64,000 nt of DNA from Gemmatimonadaceae bacterium. GTDB taxonomy: Bacteria; Gemmatimonadota; Gemmatimonadetes; Gemmatimonadales; Gemmatimonadaceae. The position numbers and the translations under genes are program-made. The DNA lies in the NCBI GenBank assembly GCA_016742275.1, contig JACVCD010000004.1, positions 1-64,000 of the forward strand. The letters are read 5' to 3'. Below, piece after piece: positions 46,387 through 55,331 of the stretch. The notes beneath the pieces were generated by a model. It was given only the letters and a program-made list of their open reading frames with translations, was not told the DNA's origin and did not search any database. Numbering within the stretch: position 1 is the first letter of the stretch; every line of letters starts with the position of its first letter.

Positions 46387-46836
46387 GTGTTTGACTTTTC
46401 CAACGCATTCCTGATTCCGCGCACGAAACAAGAGCGGGAAGGATCAACGGCTCATGACACCGAGTCTCTCGAAACCGCCATTCTCCGCGCCATCACAACA
46501 CTTCAATGTCCCGATCTATTTCGTCTTTCGTTCTTGAGCAGTCGCCCATCGACTTCGGCAGGTGTTGTGATGCTGAGCATCGATCCGGGTCCCTGTCGAT
46601 CCGCAGTGACTGCCACGATGCGGATCCGCTCGTATTCAAGTCATGCGCGTGTCGCGATTCAATACGTAGTGCGCCATAGTCGCATCCATGGAGAAAGCCC
46701 CGTTCATTCAGTGAACGTCTGCAGCCTTGATCTCCCGACAGACGGGGAAGTACCCAATGCCTGGAGAGCGCGGGTCGAAGCGTTCACTGTCAAAGCCCTT
46801 GAACTCTCCTATCTGCATGAACACTTGGAACACTGA
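46387..46836 (+). CDS. Hypothetical protein, first gene of the DUF892 operon
   Basis: A GTG start at 46387 gives 149 aa. No motif was recognised, but the sequence has mixed strands and helices (TAILRAITTLQCPDLFRL, VQSVNVCS-like strands) and ends ELSYLHEHLEH. It begins just after a sigma-54 promoter and its end overlaps the DUF892 gene by 20 bp, both of which support translation. A non-coding leader cannot be excluded. Confidence 0.5.
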   Translation: MFDFSNAFLIPRTKQEREGSTAHDTESLETAILRAITTLQCPDLFRLSFLSSRPSTSAGVVMLSIDPGPCRSAVTATMRIRSYSSHARVAIQYVVRHSRIHGESPVHSVNVCSLDLPTDGEVPNAWRARVEAFTVKALELSYLHEHLEH

Positions 46837-47395
46837 CACCGCCGGCCCATCTGTCGAGGCATTCATGCGTCAGGACGCCCTTTATGCGTTGTACATCGAT
46901 CGGCTTCGTGATCTGCACAGCGCGGAACGACAGCAGCTTGAAGTGCTGGCAACGATCGCCGAGTCCGCGCCAGGAACTGAGTTTGGACGAACATTGCTCG
47001 GTCATCTGCAGGAGACAGCGGCGCAGGTCATACGCATCGAGCAACTATGCTGCGACCTTCGCACTTCCCCATTAGGAAGAGTGGCGCGCGGTATGGAGGG
47101 TCTGCTCCGCGATATCACGGAAATCATGGAACGCGATACGGAGAATGATGCCCGCGAGGCTGCGCTGATCGCCTGTGTCCAGGCGGCCGAACATCTCGAG
47201 ATCGCGGGGTACGGGACCGCACGCGCATATGCAGCGACCCTGGGGTTGGGTGACCATGAAGTTCTTTTGCAGCAGTCGTTCAACGAGGAATCCCGAACCG
47301 ACTATATCCTGTATGGGATTGCCCTGAATACCGTCCGTATCGATCCCGACACACTGGATCAAACCGTACGAGAAACGCAGAGTCATCGTGTTTGA
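46817..47395 (+). CDS. DUF892 ferritin-like protein (YciE/YciF type)
   Basis: The ATG at 46817 gives 192 aa. The DUF892 four-helix bundle is recognisable: YALYIDRLRDLHSAERQQLEVL, LLGHLQETAAQVIRIEQL and CVQAAEHLEIAGYGTARAYA, with Glu/His positions for a di-metal site. Family members are stress-induced rubrerythrin-like proteins of unknown reaction. The stop overlaps the next gene's GTG start by 8 bp. The usual first helix starts LQDLLIDELRD as in the paralogue at 52 kb, so this copy is divergent. Confidence 0.88.
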   Translation: MNTWNTDTAGPSVEAFMRQDALYALYIDRLRDLHSAERQQLEVLATIAESAPGTEFGRTLLGHLQETAAQVIRIEQLCCDLRTSPLGRVARGMEGLLRDITEIMERDTENDAREAALIACVQAAEHLEIAGYGTARAYAATLGLGDHEVLLQQSFNEESRTDYILYGIALNTVRIDPDTLDQTVRETQSHRV

Positions 47396-49733
47396 CGTCC
47401 TTGGTCGATCGGAATCGGCAACCGACCACTGTGCACCACCACTGTCGAAGTCCTGCACCATAGTCTGCTTCTCGCACCTGCGATGGGACTTCGTGCATCA
47501 GCGTCCGCAACATCTCATGAGACGCTTCGCAACGCACAATCGGGTAGTCTACTGGGAAGAACCGGTATTCTGCAGCGAATTGCCCGCGCCAATACTCGAG
47601 CAACGGGTATGCCCAGCGACAGATGTCGTCATCGTAACGCCGAGGCTTCCACAGGATATGCAGGATAGTTCATTCCAGCATGCGCTTCGCCCACTGTTGG
47701 ATGGCTTGCTCGCTAACTATCCCGGGCCCCTTGTACGCTGGTACTACACGCCGCTCATGTTGCCCTTCTCTCGGCATGTCATTGCGGCAGCGACGGTATA
47801 TGACTGCATGGACGAGCTGGCCAATTTCCGATTTGCCTCGCCTGCGCTCGGTCCTCTGGAAAGCCAGTTGTTGGCGATTGCAGATATGGTCTTTACCGGT
47901 GGATTCAGTCTGTTCGATTCCAAGAAAGATCGCCATCCGCACGTGCACCTCATGCCGTCGAGTGTCGACCGTGAGCATTTTGCCCAGGCTCGGAGCCTGC
48001 TGGCTATACCGGACGACATGCGAACGATCCCCGAGCCGCGCATAGGCTTCTTTGGAGTGATCGATGAGCGTATGGATCTTTCGCTGCTGGAACATCTGGC
48101 CGATGTGCATCCGGACTGGTCACTCATTCTGATTGGTCCGTTGGCAAAGATCGAAGAATCCGATCTGCCGAGGCGGGCGAACATTCATTACCTCGGCCCC
48201 AAACGCTATGAGCAGCTGCCTTCCTATTTGAAAGGATGGGAGGTAGCCATCATGCCGTTCGCGGTGAATGACTCAACCCGATTCATCTCACCGACAAAGA
48301 CCCCCGAGTACCTCGCCGGCGGCAGACCCATCGTATCCACACGCATCGCCGACGTTGTCCATCAATACGGCGAACGGGAAGGGGTATTCATTGCAGACAA
48401 CGCGAACACTTTTGTGGCGGCCTGCGAACAGGCATTGGCATTCCCTCGGGAAAGCAGAGATTGGCTCGCACAGATCGACGCCTTTCTTCTGACCCAGAGT
48501 TGGGACATCACCTACCGCCGCATGGCGGACCTGGTGGAAAAACAAATCGACGCTCGTCGTTGGGCTCGGCCACTCACCCCGTGGAGTGACTCGTACGACT
48601 TCCTCGTAGTTGGCGCAGGGTTCGCCGGCTCCGTGCTGGCTGAACGCATGGCGAGTCAATGCAACGCCAGGGTGCTGCTGATCGACCGGCGAGATCATAT
48701 TGGTGGGAATGCGTTCGATCGGCAGGATGCGGCGGGAATTCTCATTCACCAGTATGGCCCGCACATCTTTCATACGAACAGTGATGCCATTGTCGAGTAC
48801 TTGTCTGGCTTCACCTCGTGGCGTTCCTACGAACATCGGGTACTGGCTTCGGTACGTGATCAACTGGTGCCGGTTCCGATCAATCGCAATACGCTCAATC
48901 AACTGTACGGCCTGTCACTGGCAACCGATGCAGAAACGGCAGCGTGGTTTGCGCAACGCGCTCGGCCCGCCAGCGGTGGGCGTAACGCGGAAGAGGTCGT
49001 GGTAGCAGCGGTTGGACGGGAATTGTACGAGTTGTTCTTTCAGGGATATACCCGCAAGCAATGGGGCATCAAGCCTTCGCAACTCGATGGTTCCGTCACG
49101 GCGCGCATCCCCGCCCGAACCAATGGCGACAACCGCTATTTCCAGGACCGGCATCAACTGATGCCAGCCAACGGTTATACCGCCCTGTTCACCGCGATGC
49201 TGGATCATCCGAATATCGATGTTGCGCTGGGAGTCGAGTGGAATGAAGTCAGACAACTGGTTTCTGCGGATCATGTGATCTTCACAGGGCCGATCGATGA
49301 ATATTTCGGGCATCGGTTTGGCCACCTGCCGTATCGAAGTCTGCGATTCGATCATCAAACGTTCGATCGCGAGACATTTCAGGCCGTCGGCGTGATCAAC
49401 TATCCGCATTCCTCAGTGCCCTACACGCGCATTACGGAATACAAGCATCTCACTGGACAGAAGGCTTCACGAACCAGTATCAGCTACGAGTATCCATCGA
49501 GCAAGGGAGACCCGTACTACCCCATGCCCACAGCTCCCGCACAGGCCATGTATCAGCAGTACCGGGCTCTGTCGGAAGCCACGGCGGGTGTGACAATCGT
49601 CGGAAGATTGGCAACCTATCGGTACTACAACATGGACCAGGTAGTGGGACAAGCCCTCGCCACCTTCCATCGCCTCACCCAGGAACGCGTGGAACGACTG
49701 AAACACAAGACAGATCGCCCCATCGCTATCTGA
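47388..49733 (+). CDS. Glycosyltransferase/UDP-galactopyranose mutase fusion
   Basis: Two enzymes are joined in one 781-aa chain. Residues about 20-395 are a GT-B type glycosyltransferase (IVCFSHLRWDFVHQRPQHL, RIGFFGVIDERMDLSLL, FISPTKTPEYLAGGRPIV). From residue 401 a complete UDP-galactopyranose mutase begins, with the FAD motif FLVVGAGFAGSVLAERM, IDRRDHIGGNAFD, HQYGPHIFHTN, GYTRKQWG and a C-terminal YRYYNMDQVV. The mutase makes UDP-galactofuranose. The attached transferase may use that sugar or a related donor, which is inference. The GTG start overlaps the DUF892 stop. Confidence 0.94.
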   Translation: MFDVLGRSESATDHCAPPLSKSCTIVCFSHLRWDFVHQRPQHLMRRFATHNRVVYWEEPVFCSELPAPILEQRVCPATDVVIVTPRLPQDMQDSSFQHALRPLLDGLLANYPGPLVRWYYTPLMLPFSRHVIAAATVYDCMDELANFRFASPALGPLESQLLAIADMVFTGGFSLFDSKKDRHPHVHLMPSSVDREHFAQARSLLAIPDDMRTIPEPRIGFFGVIDERMDLSLLEHLADVHPDWSLILIGPLAKIEESDLPRRANIHYLGPKRYEQLPSYLKGWEVAIMPFAVNDSTRFISPTKTPEYLAGGRPIVSTRIADVVHQYGEREGVFIADNANTFVAACEQALAFPRESRDWLAQIDAFLLTQSWDITYRRMADLVEKQIDARRWARPLTPWSDSYDFLVVGAGFAGSVLAERMASQCNARVLLIDRRDHIGGNAFDRQDAAGILIHQYGPHIFHTNSDAIVEYLSGFTSWRSYEHRVLASVRDQLVPVPINRNTLNQLYGLSLATDAETAAWFAQRARPASGGRNAEEVVVAAVGRELYELFFQGYTRKQWGIKPSQLDGSVTARIPARTNGDNRYFQDRHQLMPANGYTALFTAMLDHPNIDVALGVEWNEVRQLVSADHVIFTGPIDEYFGHRFGHLPYRSLRFDHQTFDRETFQAVGVINYPHSSVPYTRITEYKHLTGQKASRTSISYEYPSSKGDPYYPMPTAPAQAMYQQYRALSEATAGVTIVGRLATYRYYNMDQVVGQALATFHRLTQERVERLKHKTDRPIAI

Positions 49734-49736
49734 CCC

Positions 49737-50900
49737 ATGCCTGCCACACCGGAAGAGGGATCGGATTTTTTCATTGCAGGTTTTGAATCCGCCTCGCAAC
49801 GGCGTGCAGACGGCGCACGGCTGGACCTCGTGCAAGCCACCGCGCACGACCGGTGGGCAGCCACGGACTATCGACAATGCGGAAGCCTGGGCCTCCGCAC
49901 GGTGCGTGACGGGCTGCGATGGCACCGCATTGAGTCACGACCAGGACTGTACGACTGGTCGAGCTGGACTCCCATGCTTGAAGCAGCGGAAGAAATCGGC
50001 GTGCGTGTGATATGGACGCTGCATCATTACGGCGCACCAGATCATCTGTGCCTCGGCAATCAACAGTACGTCGACCGATTCTCCCACTTCGCCGCCGCCG
50101 TGGTGAAACGACATCGGGAAATCACCGGCAGACCGGCGCTGATTTGCCCGATGAATGAAATTTCGTTCCATGCCTGGGCAGTAGGCGTGAACTACTTCGC
50201 AAACGACAATGCTCTCGATTCGCAGTCCGCCAAACGCTGCCTGGTTCAAGCGGCGTTGGCAGCCGTACGCTCCATGCGTAGTGCGGATACCGCCTGCCGC
50301 ATGATCTGGTCGGAACCGCTGATCCACGTTGCTCCCCACAGTGCACTGCAGGAGAGACCGGCCGAACAGTATCGTCTCGCGCAGTTCGAAGCCTACGAGA
50401 TGCTCATGGGTAGCTTGGAACCCGAACTCGGCGGTACTGGCGATATCGTGGAGAGCATTGGGCTCAACTACTATCCGCACAATCAATGGTACTTTGAAGG
50501 ATCTACCATTGCTCTTGGTCATCATGCATATCGACCACTGGCGGACATGCTGGCAGAAGTGCACGAGCGGTTTGCACGCCCTGTATGGATCGCCGAAACG
50601 GGTGCGGAAGGCTCGGCACGAGCCGCGTGGCTTCACTACGTGTGCGATGAGGTCCGTGCCGCAGAACAACGTGGTGTGCCCATCACGGGTGTCTGCCTCT
50701 TTCCCGTGACTTGCTATCCCGGCTGGGACGACGCCCGCTCCGTGGAAACGGGGCTGCTCACGGCGGCAAATGCGGCAGGAGAACGCACCATATACGCACC
50801 GTTGCTGCAGGAATTGCAGAGACAGCGCACGTTGCGCGCCATCCCTGCCCAATTTCCTACCATCAATCTTTCTCTTCGACGCCAGACCCAGGCTCTGTAA
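49737..50900 (+). CDS. GH1-like glycoside hydrolase, short form
   Basis: The protein resembles glycoside hydrolase family 1 / clan A barrels: LRTVRDGLRWHRIE, VRVIWTLHHYGAPDHL, acid-base Glu141 in CPMNEISF, and nucleophile Glu287 in WIAETGAEG. With 387 aa it is shorter than a standard beta-glucosidase, as in the sugar-operon subgroup. No signal peptide is seen. It starts 3 bp after the mutase fusion gene, so it belongs to the same operon and may act on the same glycan. Its end overlaps the convergent SDR gene by 38 bp. Confidence 0.9.
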   Translation: MPATPEEGSDFFIAGFESASQRRADGARLDLVQATAHDRWAATDYRQCGSLGLRTVRDGLRWHRIESRPGLYDWSSWTPMLEAAEEIGVRVIWTLHHYGAPDHLCLGNQQYVDRFSHFAAAVVKRHREITGRPALICPMNEISFHAWAVGVNYFANDNALDSQSAKRCLVQAALAAVRSMRSADTACRMIWSEPLIHVAPHSALQERPAEQYRLAQFEAYEMLMGSLEPELGGTGDIVESIGLNYYPHNQWYFEGSTIALGHHAYRPLADMLAEVHERFARPVWIAETGAEGSARAAWLHYVCDEVRAAEQRGVPITGVCLFPVTCYPGWDDARSVETGLLTAANAAGERTIYAPLLQELQRQRTLRAIPAQFPTINLSLRRQTQAL

Positions 50901-51720
50901 GCTTCGCGTGCTGAGCCGCTTTCATGGGCTCCGGCGTGATCTCGGAAATCAACGCCTGCATGCGATTCTTGATCGAACCCGCGACCACATGATCACGGCC
51001 GGCCATCAGTGCGTCGAACCCATCATTCGCTACATCAGCCGGCGGATCCTTGTCTGAACGTCCAGCCTTGGTATCCAACATGCCTGCACGAGCAAAGAAG
51101 TTGGTATCAGTGGCTCCGGGCTGCAGTGCGGTCACGGTGACACCCGTATCGCGCAGTTCATAGCGCAACGCTTCCGAAAAGGAATGCACAAAGGCCTTGG
51201 ACGCCGCATACACGGCGTAGTAGGGGCCAGGAGTCAGTGCGGCGATGGAGGAGGTGAACAACACTCTGCCCTCTCCCTGCGCCACCATATCCGGCAATAC
51301 CAATTTGGACAGCCGAACCAATGAACTGATGTTGAGCGCAATCAGGTTCATTTCGGCTTCGATACTGTTCTCGAGGAACGGGCCTCCCACACCGACCCCG
51401 GCATTCAGCGCCAGCGCGTGCACCGGACGTCCAAGTGCGCGCAACTGCTGGTAAAGAATGTCCGCTCCGTCGACCGCCGCCAGATCAACCTGCACAGGGA
51501 GAATCTCCTGTACACCGTTGGTTTGCAATGCACTGGGGACCTCATGAATGGCATCGTTCTCTGCCACAACAACTACATCGAAATCGTGACTGAGGAAGGT
51601 GCGCGCCAATTCCAGGCCGATACCGCTCGATGCACCCGTCACGACCGCGAGTCGTGACGGGGTTGCACGGCCCGAGCGCCGCTCCGAAATGGTAATGGTG
51701 CTGCGCTGCTTGTCCATCAT
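50863..51720 (-). CDS. SDR-family oxidoreductase
   Basis: The ATG at 51720 is preceded by GGAG at a good spacing; the long open frame above it lies antisense-like in the neighbouring intergenic region. A classical SDR of 285 aa with VVTGASSGIGLEL (about 25-37), LALNAGVGVGG and catalytic YAVYAASKAFVHSF. The C-terminal tail ends GSGVEEKD. Substrate is unknown. It is downstream of the DUF892 gene on the same strand (31 bp apart), so it probably shares that gene's sigma-54 promoter. Confidence 0.92.
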   Translation of the reverse strand: MMDKQRSTITISERRSGRATPSRLAVVTGASSGIGLELARTFLSHDFDVVVVAENDAIHEVPSALQTNGVQEILPVQVDLAAVDGADILYQQLRALGRPVHALALNAGVGVGGPFLENSIEAEMNLIALNISSLVRLSKLVLPDMVAQGEGRVLFTSSIAALTPGPYYAVYAASKAFVHSFSEALRYELRDTGVTVTALQPGATDTNFFARAGMLDTKAGRSDKDPPADVANDGFDALMAGRDHVVAGSIKNRMQALISEITPEPMKAAQHAKLTEPGSGVEEKD

Positions 51721-51751
51721 GTACTCCGGAGATGATGAGGCAATCGGTCCA

Positions 51752-52390
51752 TCATGAACGACGAGTCTTGCGAGGCGCTGCACCACTTCGTCCGCCACGT
51801 GAGCTGCCGCTGGCTGACTTCGGCGCTTCTGAATCCTCATCGGACGCCTCGTCTTCCTCGTCTCCTTCCTCTTCGTCTCCTCCCTCCTCCTCTGCCTCGC
51901 CCTCTTCGTCTCCCATGGCCACGAGTGACCGGGCAAGTTCTGCCAGCGCATCTTCCGCCGCCATTTCCTCTTCAAGAATGGTCTGGAACTGACCGGCAAT
52001 GTCTTCGTTTCCGATGGCCGTCGCGAGATCCACGAGAATCATGTACGCCGCCATTTCGTAGTGCTCAGCGCGTCGCGCACCAGCGATCAGTACGAGGTCC
52101 CGAACATCCTCGTCCGCTTCCGCGGTATGCTCATTGCCTTCCGTGATGATACCGGCAATTCCGGCACAGTGCTTTCCACGCGGCTTCACTTCGAGGGTCT
52201 CAAAGACGGACTCTAGAATCTCGACGTGTCCATTCGTTTCTTCGAGATGCGAAGTGAGAGCTTCCTTCAGTTCCTCACTTTGCGCCGTACGGCTCATGCT
52301 GCGCAGTGCCTTTGCCAGCTGCTTCTCGGCATCGTAGGCGTCGCGAAGCTCGTCGATCAACAGGTCTTGCAGTGCGTCGGTGGTAGGCAT
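51752..52390 (-). CDS. DUF892 ferritin-like protein with acidic/basic tail
   Basis: The ATG at 52390 gives 212 aa. The DUF892 bundle is canonical: LQDLLIDELRDAYDAEKQLAK, LTSHLEETNGHVEILESVF and RRAEHYEMAAYMILVDLA, with Glu/His metal-site positions. A C-terminal tail of about 45 residues is highly acidic (GDEEEGDEEDEASDED) and then basic (GSSRGGRSGAAPRKTRRS), which is not usual. It is a stress-associated protein of unknown reaction, preceded by a sigma-54-like promoter. Confidence 0.93.
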   Translation of the reverse strand: MPTTDALQDLLIDELRDAYDAEKQLAKALRSMSRTAQSEELKEALTSHLEETNGHVEILESVFETLEVKPRGKHCAGIAGIITEGNEHTAEADEDVRDLVLIAGARRAEHYEMAAYMILVDLATAIGNEDIAGQFQTILEEEMAAEDALAELARSLVAMGDEEGEAEEEGGDEEEGDEEDEASDEDSEAPKSASGSSRGGRSGAAPRKTRRS

Positions 52391-52453
52391 GTCGACACCT
52401 TGTATGCATAGGATGGAGTTCGAGCGACAGTCATCGCTCCATCCCAACGTGAA

Positions 52454-52468
52454 GCAAGTGTCATGCCG
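52454..52468 (-). promoter_or_regulatory. Sigma-54-like promoter upstream of the second DUF892 gene
   Basis: On the minus strand CGGCATGACACTTGC has GGCA at -24 and TTGC at -12 with canonical spacing; the last -24 base is T instead of C. Transcription would start near 52442, about 52 bases before the ATG, and the site lies 12 bases after the LigD stop codon. Confidence 0.65.
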
Positions 52469-52479
52469 AGCGCATATCG

Positions 52480-54360
52480 TCACTCATGCGTTTCGTTCAG
52501 TTGATCACGCATGGCTTTGGTGATCTGCTGCTTGGTGGTCGCATAGTGCGCCCACGGATCGTCGTCGATGCTGGCGAGTCGTTCGGGAACGGAGCGGATG
52601 GTGAAGACTTTGGGATTCTTTAGCGTGGCCAGTTCATCCCAACTGATGGGTACGGAAACCGGCATCCCTTTTCGGGCACGAGCTGAATACGCGATGGCTG
52701 TGCTGGCCCCTCGTCCATTGCGCAGATAGTCCACGAAGATGCGGCGGACTCGGTTCTTTGGTCCTGATTTCGCTACGAAGATGGATGGCAGAGTCATTGC
52801 AGCATGGATGGCGACACTGCGAGAGAACGCCTTCACATCATCCCAACCAGCGCGTCTGGTGAGCGGCACGACCACATGCAGCCCGGCCCCGCCGGTGGTT
52901 TTCACAAAGGAAATGAGCCCCAGCGTTTCCAGCAGTTCCCGCACCAGCGTGGCGGCCTGACGTACGCGAGAAAAAGGAAGTGCAGGATCGGGATCCAGAT
53001 CGAAGATCATCCGATCCGGCTTTTCGATATTGGACTCGACCGCATTCCAAGAATGCAGTTCCACCGTACCCATTTGCACCGTGCCAACCAGTGCCTGCAC
53101 CGAATCAATCGCTAGTAGTGGCGCGTGGCCGGGATCAAGCGACTTGGGAAGAAGCCGCACACCGGGAATAGAGCGAGGCGCTGCATGCTTCTGAAAAAAT
53201 GTTTCGCCCTCCACTCCGTCAGGAGCGCGCATCAAGGCAACTGGACGATGCGCAACGTGCGGCAGCAGCCAGGTAGCAACGGCGGCATAGTAGTAGGCAA
53301 GCTCCCCCTTGGTCGCACCGGAGTGCGTATCGATCACTCGGTCGGCGTTGGAAATACGCACCCCTTCTATCATTGCACCGTCCTTTTCCGTAGTGGAACG
53401 GGTGGATGCGGAACTTTGCGGTGGTGCAGCCTCGCGGCGCACGATGTCTCTCGAATTTCGATCCGCTCTCAGTCCGATGAACACCGGCTTGCGCAGTCGT
53501 CCGGCTGCAGTGAAGCCGGCGTGCTCCACATCCACGACGATTGTGGGTTTGACCCACTGTACCTGACTCGCGTCCGGTGGTTTTGCTGACAGGGGCATAC
53601 GATCAGCTGTGAGCTCTCGCAGCTTACGAGCCAATTGATCGAGTACCACCGTGGAGAAGCCGGTACCCACCTTGCCGATGTAGCGATACTCGCTTCCATC
53701 ACGCACGGCCAGCAGCAATGCGCCAAGTCCCGTGCGCGAACCTTTGGGTGCCGTGAAACCCACGATCACCCCTTCCTGTCGCTGGGCAAACGTGAGTTTG
53801 ATCCAGTCTCGCGATCGGACAGAGACATACGCGGAACCGGCGCGTTTTCCGATCAATCCTTCGTACCCTGCCTTCTCCGCCGCTTTCAGGAGTTGCTGAG
53901 CATCTCCATCCACCCACGAGCTGAGCAGCAGCAATGGTGAACCGTTCTTCGAAAGAAGGCGGGTCAATCTTTCGCGGCGTTCCTCGATAGACAGTTCGCG
54001 GAGATCACGCCCTGCATGAAAGAGCAAGTCAAATGCTACATACCGAATGTCGTGACTACGCCCCAAAGCCAGTGCTTCCTGCAACGCACCGAATTGCGAC
54101 ACTTCGTGCTTATCGAATACGACAATCTCTCCATCGAGCACCGTGCCTTTAGTGCGCAGCCGGCGCAGTGCCTGTATGATCTCCGGCAGTTTGTCGGAAT
54201 AGTCCTTGCCATTTCGCGAGTACATTCGAGATGACGCGCCATCGAGCTGCGCCAGAATGCGATACCCATCCAGCTTGATTTCGTAGTGGAACTCGCCAGC
54301 GGGCGGGCGTTCCATCCACGTCGTCAACATCGGCGCGATGACCGGTGGGATCGTAGCCAT
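52480..54360 (-). CDS. ligD: DNA ligase D, ligase and polymerase domains only
   Basis: The N-terminal half is an ATP-dependent DNA ligase: motif I with Lys29 in EIKLDGYR, LDGEIVVFD and a C-terminal OB fold (WVKPTIVVDVEHAGFTAAG). From about residue 330 a LigD polymerase (archaeo-eukaryotic primase-like) domain follows, with RPVALMRAPDGVEGE and the metal-binding FDLDPDP. No phosphoesterase domain is present, so the order is ligase-polymerase in 626 aa. It works with Ku in non-homologous end joining. It starts 4 bp after the Ku gene on the same strand. Confidence 0.95.
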   Translation of the reverse strand: MATIPPVIAPMLTTWMERPPAGEFHYEIKLDGYRILAQLDGASSRMYSRNGKDYSDKLPEIIQALRRLRTKGTVLDGEIVVFDKHEVSQFGALQEALALGRSHDIRYVAFDLLFHAGRDLRELSIEERRERLTRLLSKNGSPLLLLSSWVDGDAQQLLKAAEKAGYEGLIGKRAGSAYVSVRSRDWIKLTFAQRQEGVIVGFTAPKGSRTGLGALLLAVRDGSEYRYIGKVGTGFSTVVLDQLARKLRELTADRMPLSAKPPDASQVQWVKPTIVVDVEHAGFTAAGRLRKPVFIGLRADRNSRDIVRREAAPPQSSASTRSTTEKDGAMIEGVRISNADRVIDTHSGATKGELAYYYAAVATWLLPHVAHRPVALMRAPDGVEGETFFQKHAAPRSIPGVRLLPKSLDPGHAPLLAIDSVQALVGTVQMGTVELHSWNAVESNIEKPDRMIFDLDPDPALPFSRVRQAATLVRELLETLGLISFVKTTGGAGLHVVVPLTRRAGWDDVKAFSRSVAIHAAMTLPSIFVAKSGPKNRVRRIFVDYLRNGRGASTAIAYSARARKGMPVSVPISWDELATLKNPKVFTIRSVPERLASIDDDPWAHYATTKQQITKAMRDQLNETHE

Positions 54361-54364
54361 GCAT

Positions 54365-55300
54365 TCAGCTCTTTCTGGCGGCCTTTCTTGCGGTCTTCTT
54401 CGTCGCTTTCCTGGCCGACTTTTTCAGGACCTTCTTTGCCGTCTTGCTGGCCGTCTTGCGTGCTGCAGGTGTGGCCTTCTTCGCCGCCTTCTTTGGCGCC
54501 GGCAGTGCACGCAGACTGCCCTTGAGCAGCGCCGTGAGTTCTTCGGTGGATGTGGGAGCTGGCAATCGCTGCGGCGCACTGCCTGTGACCTGTTCGATCA
54601 CGTGTGTCTTGCCCGCCTTCACCTTGCGTTCGATGAGCGCTTCCACGTCTTCACGAAAGCGATCGTGATATAGCGTTGGGTCCCATGCGGTCGACATCTC
54701 CTCGATCAGTCGCTCAGCCATCTGTAATTCGCGTGTGGTGAGGCCCGCCTTCTTCGCGCCACCGGAAGACTGCAGCGCCTCATTGTCCACCACTTCCTCG
54801 GCCCAGCGCAGTGTCTCGAGCACCAGCGCATCTCCCTGCGGCACCAGGGCCGCGAGATGCTCCTTGGTGTGCAGCACCACGCGGGCAATGGCCACAGTCT
54901 TGGTGCGCACCAGCGCCTCACGCAGTAGCGCATAGACCTTCTCACCACGACGATCCGGCGCGAGATAGTACGGCGTATCGAAGTAGAGAAAGGGCACGTC
55001 CTGTTCACCAACGAAGCCGACGATTTCGACGGTCTGTGTCGATGCCACATTGGCGCTCTTGATCTCCTCGTCGGCGAGCATCACATAGTGCCCCTTCTCA
55101 TACTGAAAGGCTCGCACGATGTGTTCGCCGGTTACTTCCTTACCCGTCGTCTTGTTGATCTTGCGATAGCCGATGGGATCGGCCGTGCGCTTGTCCACCA
55201 GGTCGAAGTCCATACCGCGCCGCACGGTGGCAGCGTGTAGCACGACCGGGATATGCACGAGCCCGAAGCTGATGGCGCCCTTCCAGATAGTTCTTGGCAT
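54365..55300 (-). CDS. ku: Ku protein for non-homologous end joining
   Basis: The ATG at 55300 gives 311 aa starting MPRTIWKGAISFGLVHIPV, the standard Ku N-terminus; an ATG at 55378 lies in the neighbouring gene. The core has the Ku beta-barrel segments (FDLVDKRTADPIGYRKINK, GHYVMLADEEIKSANV, VPFLYFDTPYYLAP). The C-terminus is a long Lys/Ala/Thr-rich tail (KKAAKKATPAARKTASK), typical of extended bacterial Ku DNA-binding tails. It binds DNA ends and recruits LigD, encoded next. Confidence 0.96.
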   Translation of the reverse strand: MPRTIWKGAISFGLVHIPVVLHAATVRRGMDFDLVDKRTADPIGYRKINKTTGKEVTGEHIVRAFQYEKGHYVMLADEEIKSANVASTQTVEIVGFVGEQDVPFLYFDTPYYLAPDRRGEKVYALLREALVRTKTVAIARVVLHTKEHLAALVPQGDALVLETLRWAEEVVDNEALQSSGGAKKAGLTTRELQMAERLIEEMSTAWDPTLYHDRFREDVEALIERKVKAGKTHVIEQVTGSAPQRLPAPTSTEELTALLKGSLRALPAPKKAAKKATPAARKTASKTAKKVLKKSARKATKKTARKAARKS

Positions 55301-55331
55301 ACTGCCAAGAGTGGCAAGTTGTGTGCCGAGT

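Noticed and set aside
51721-51999. Extension of the SDR frame upstream of 51720
   Set aside because: It lies antisense-like across the DUF892 tail, is highly basic and has no SDR similarity; GGAG marks the start at 51720.
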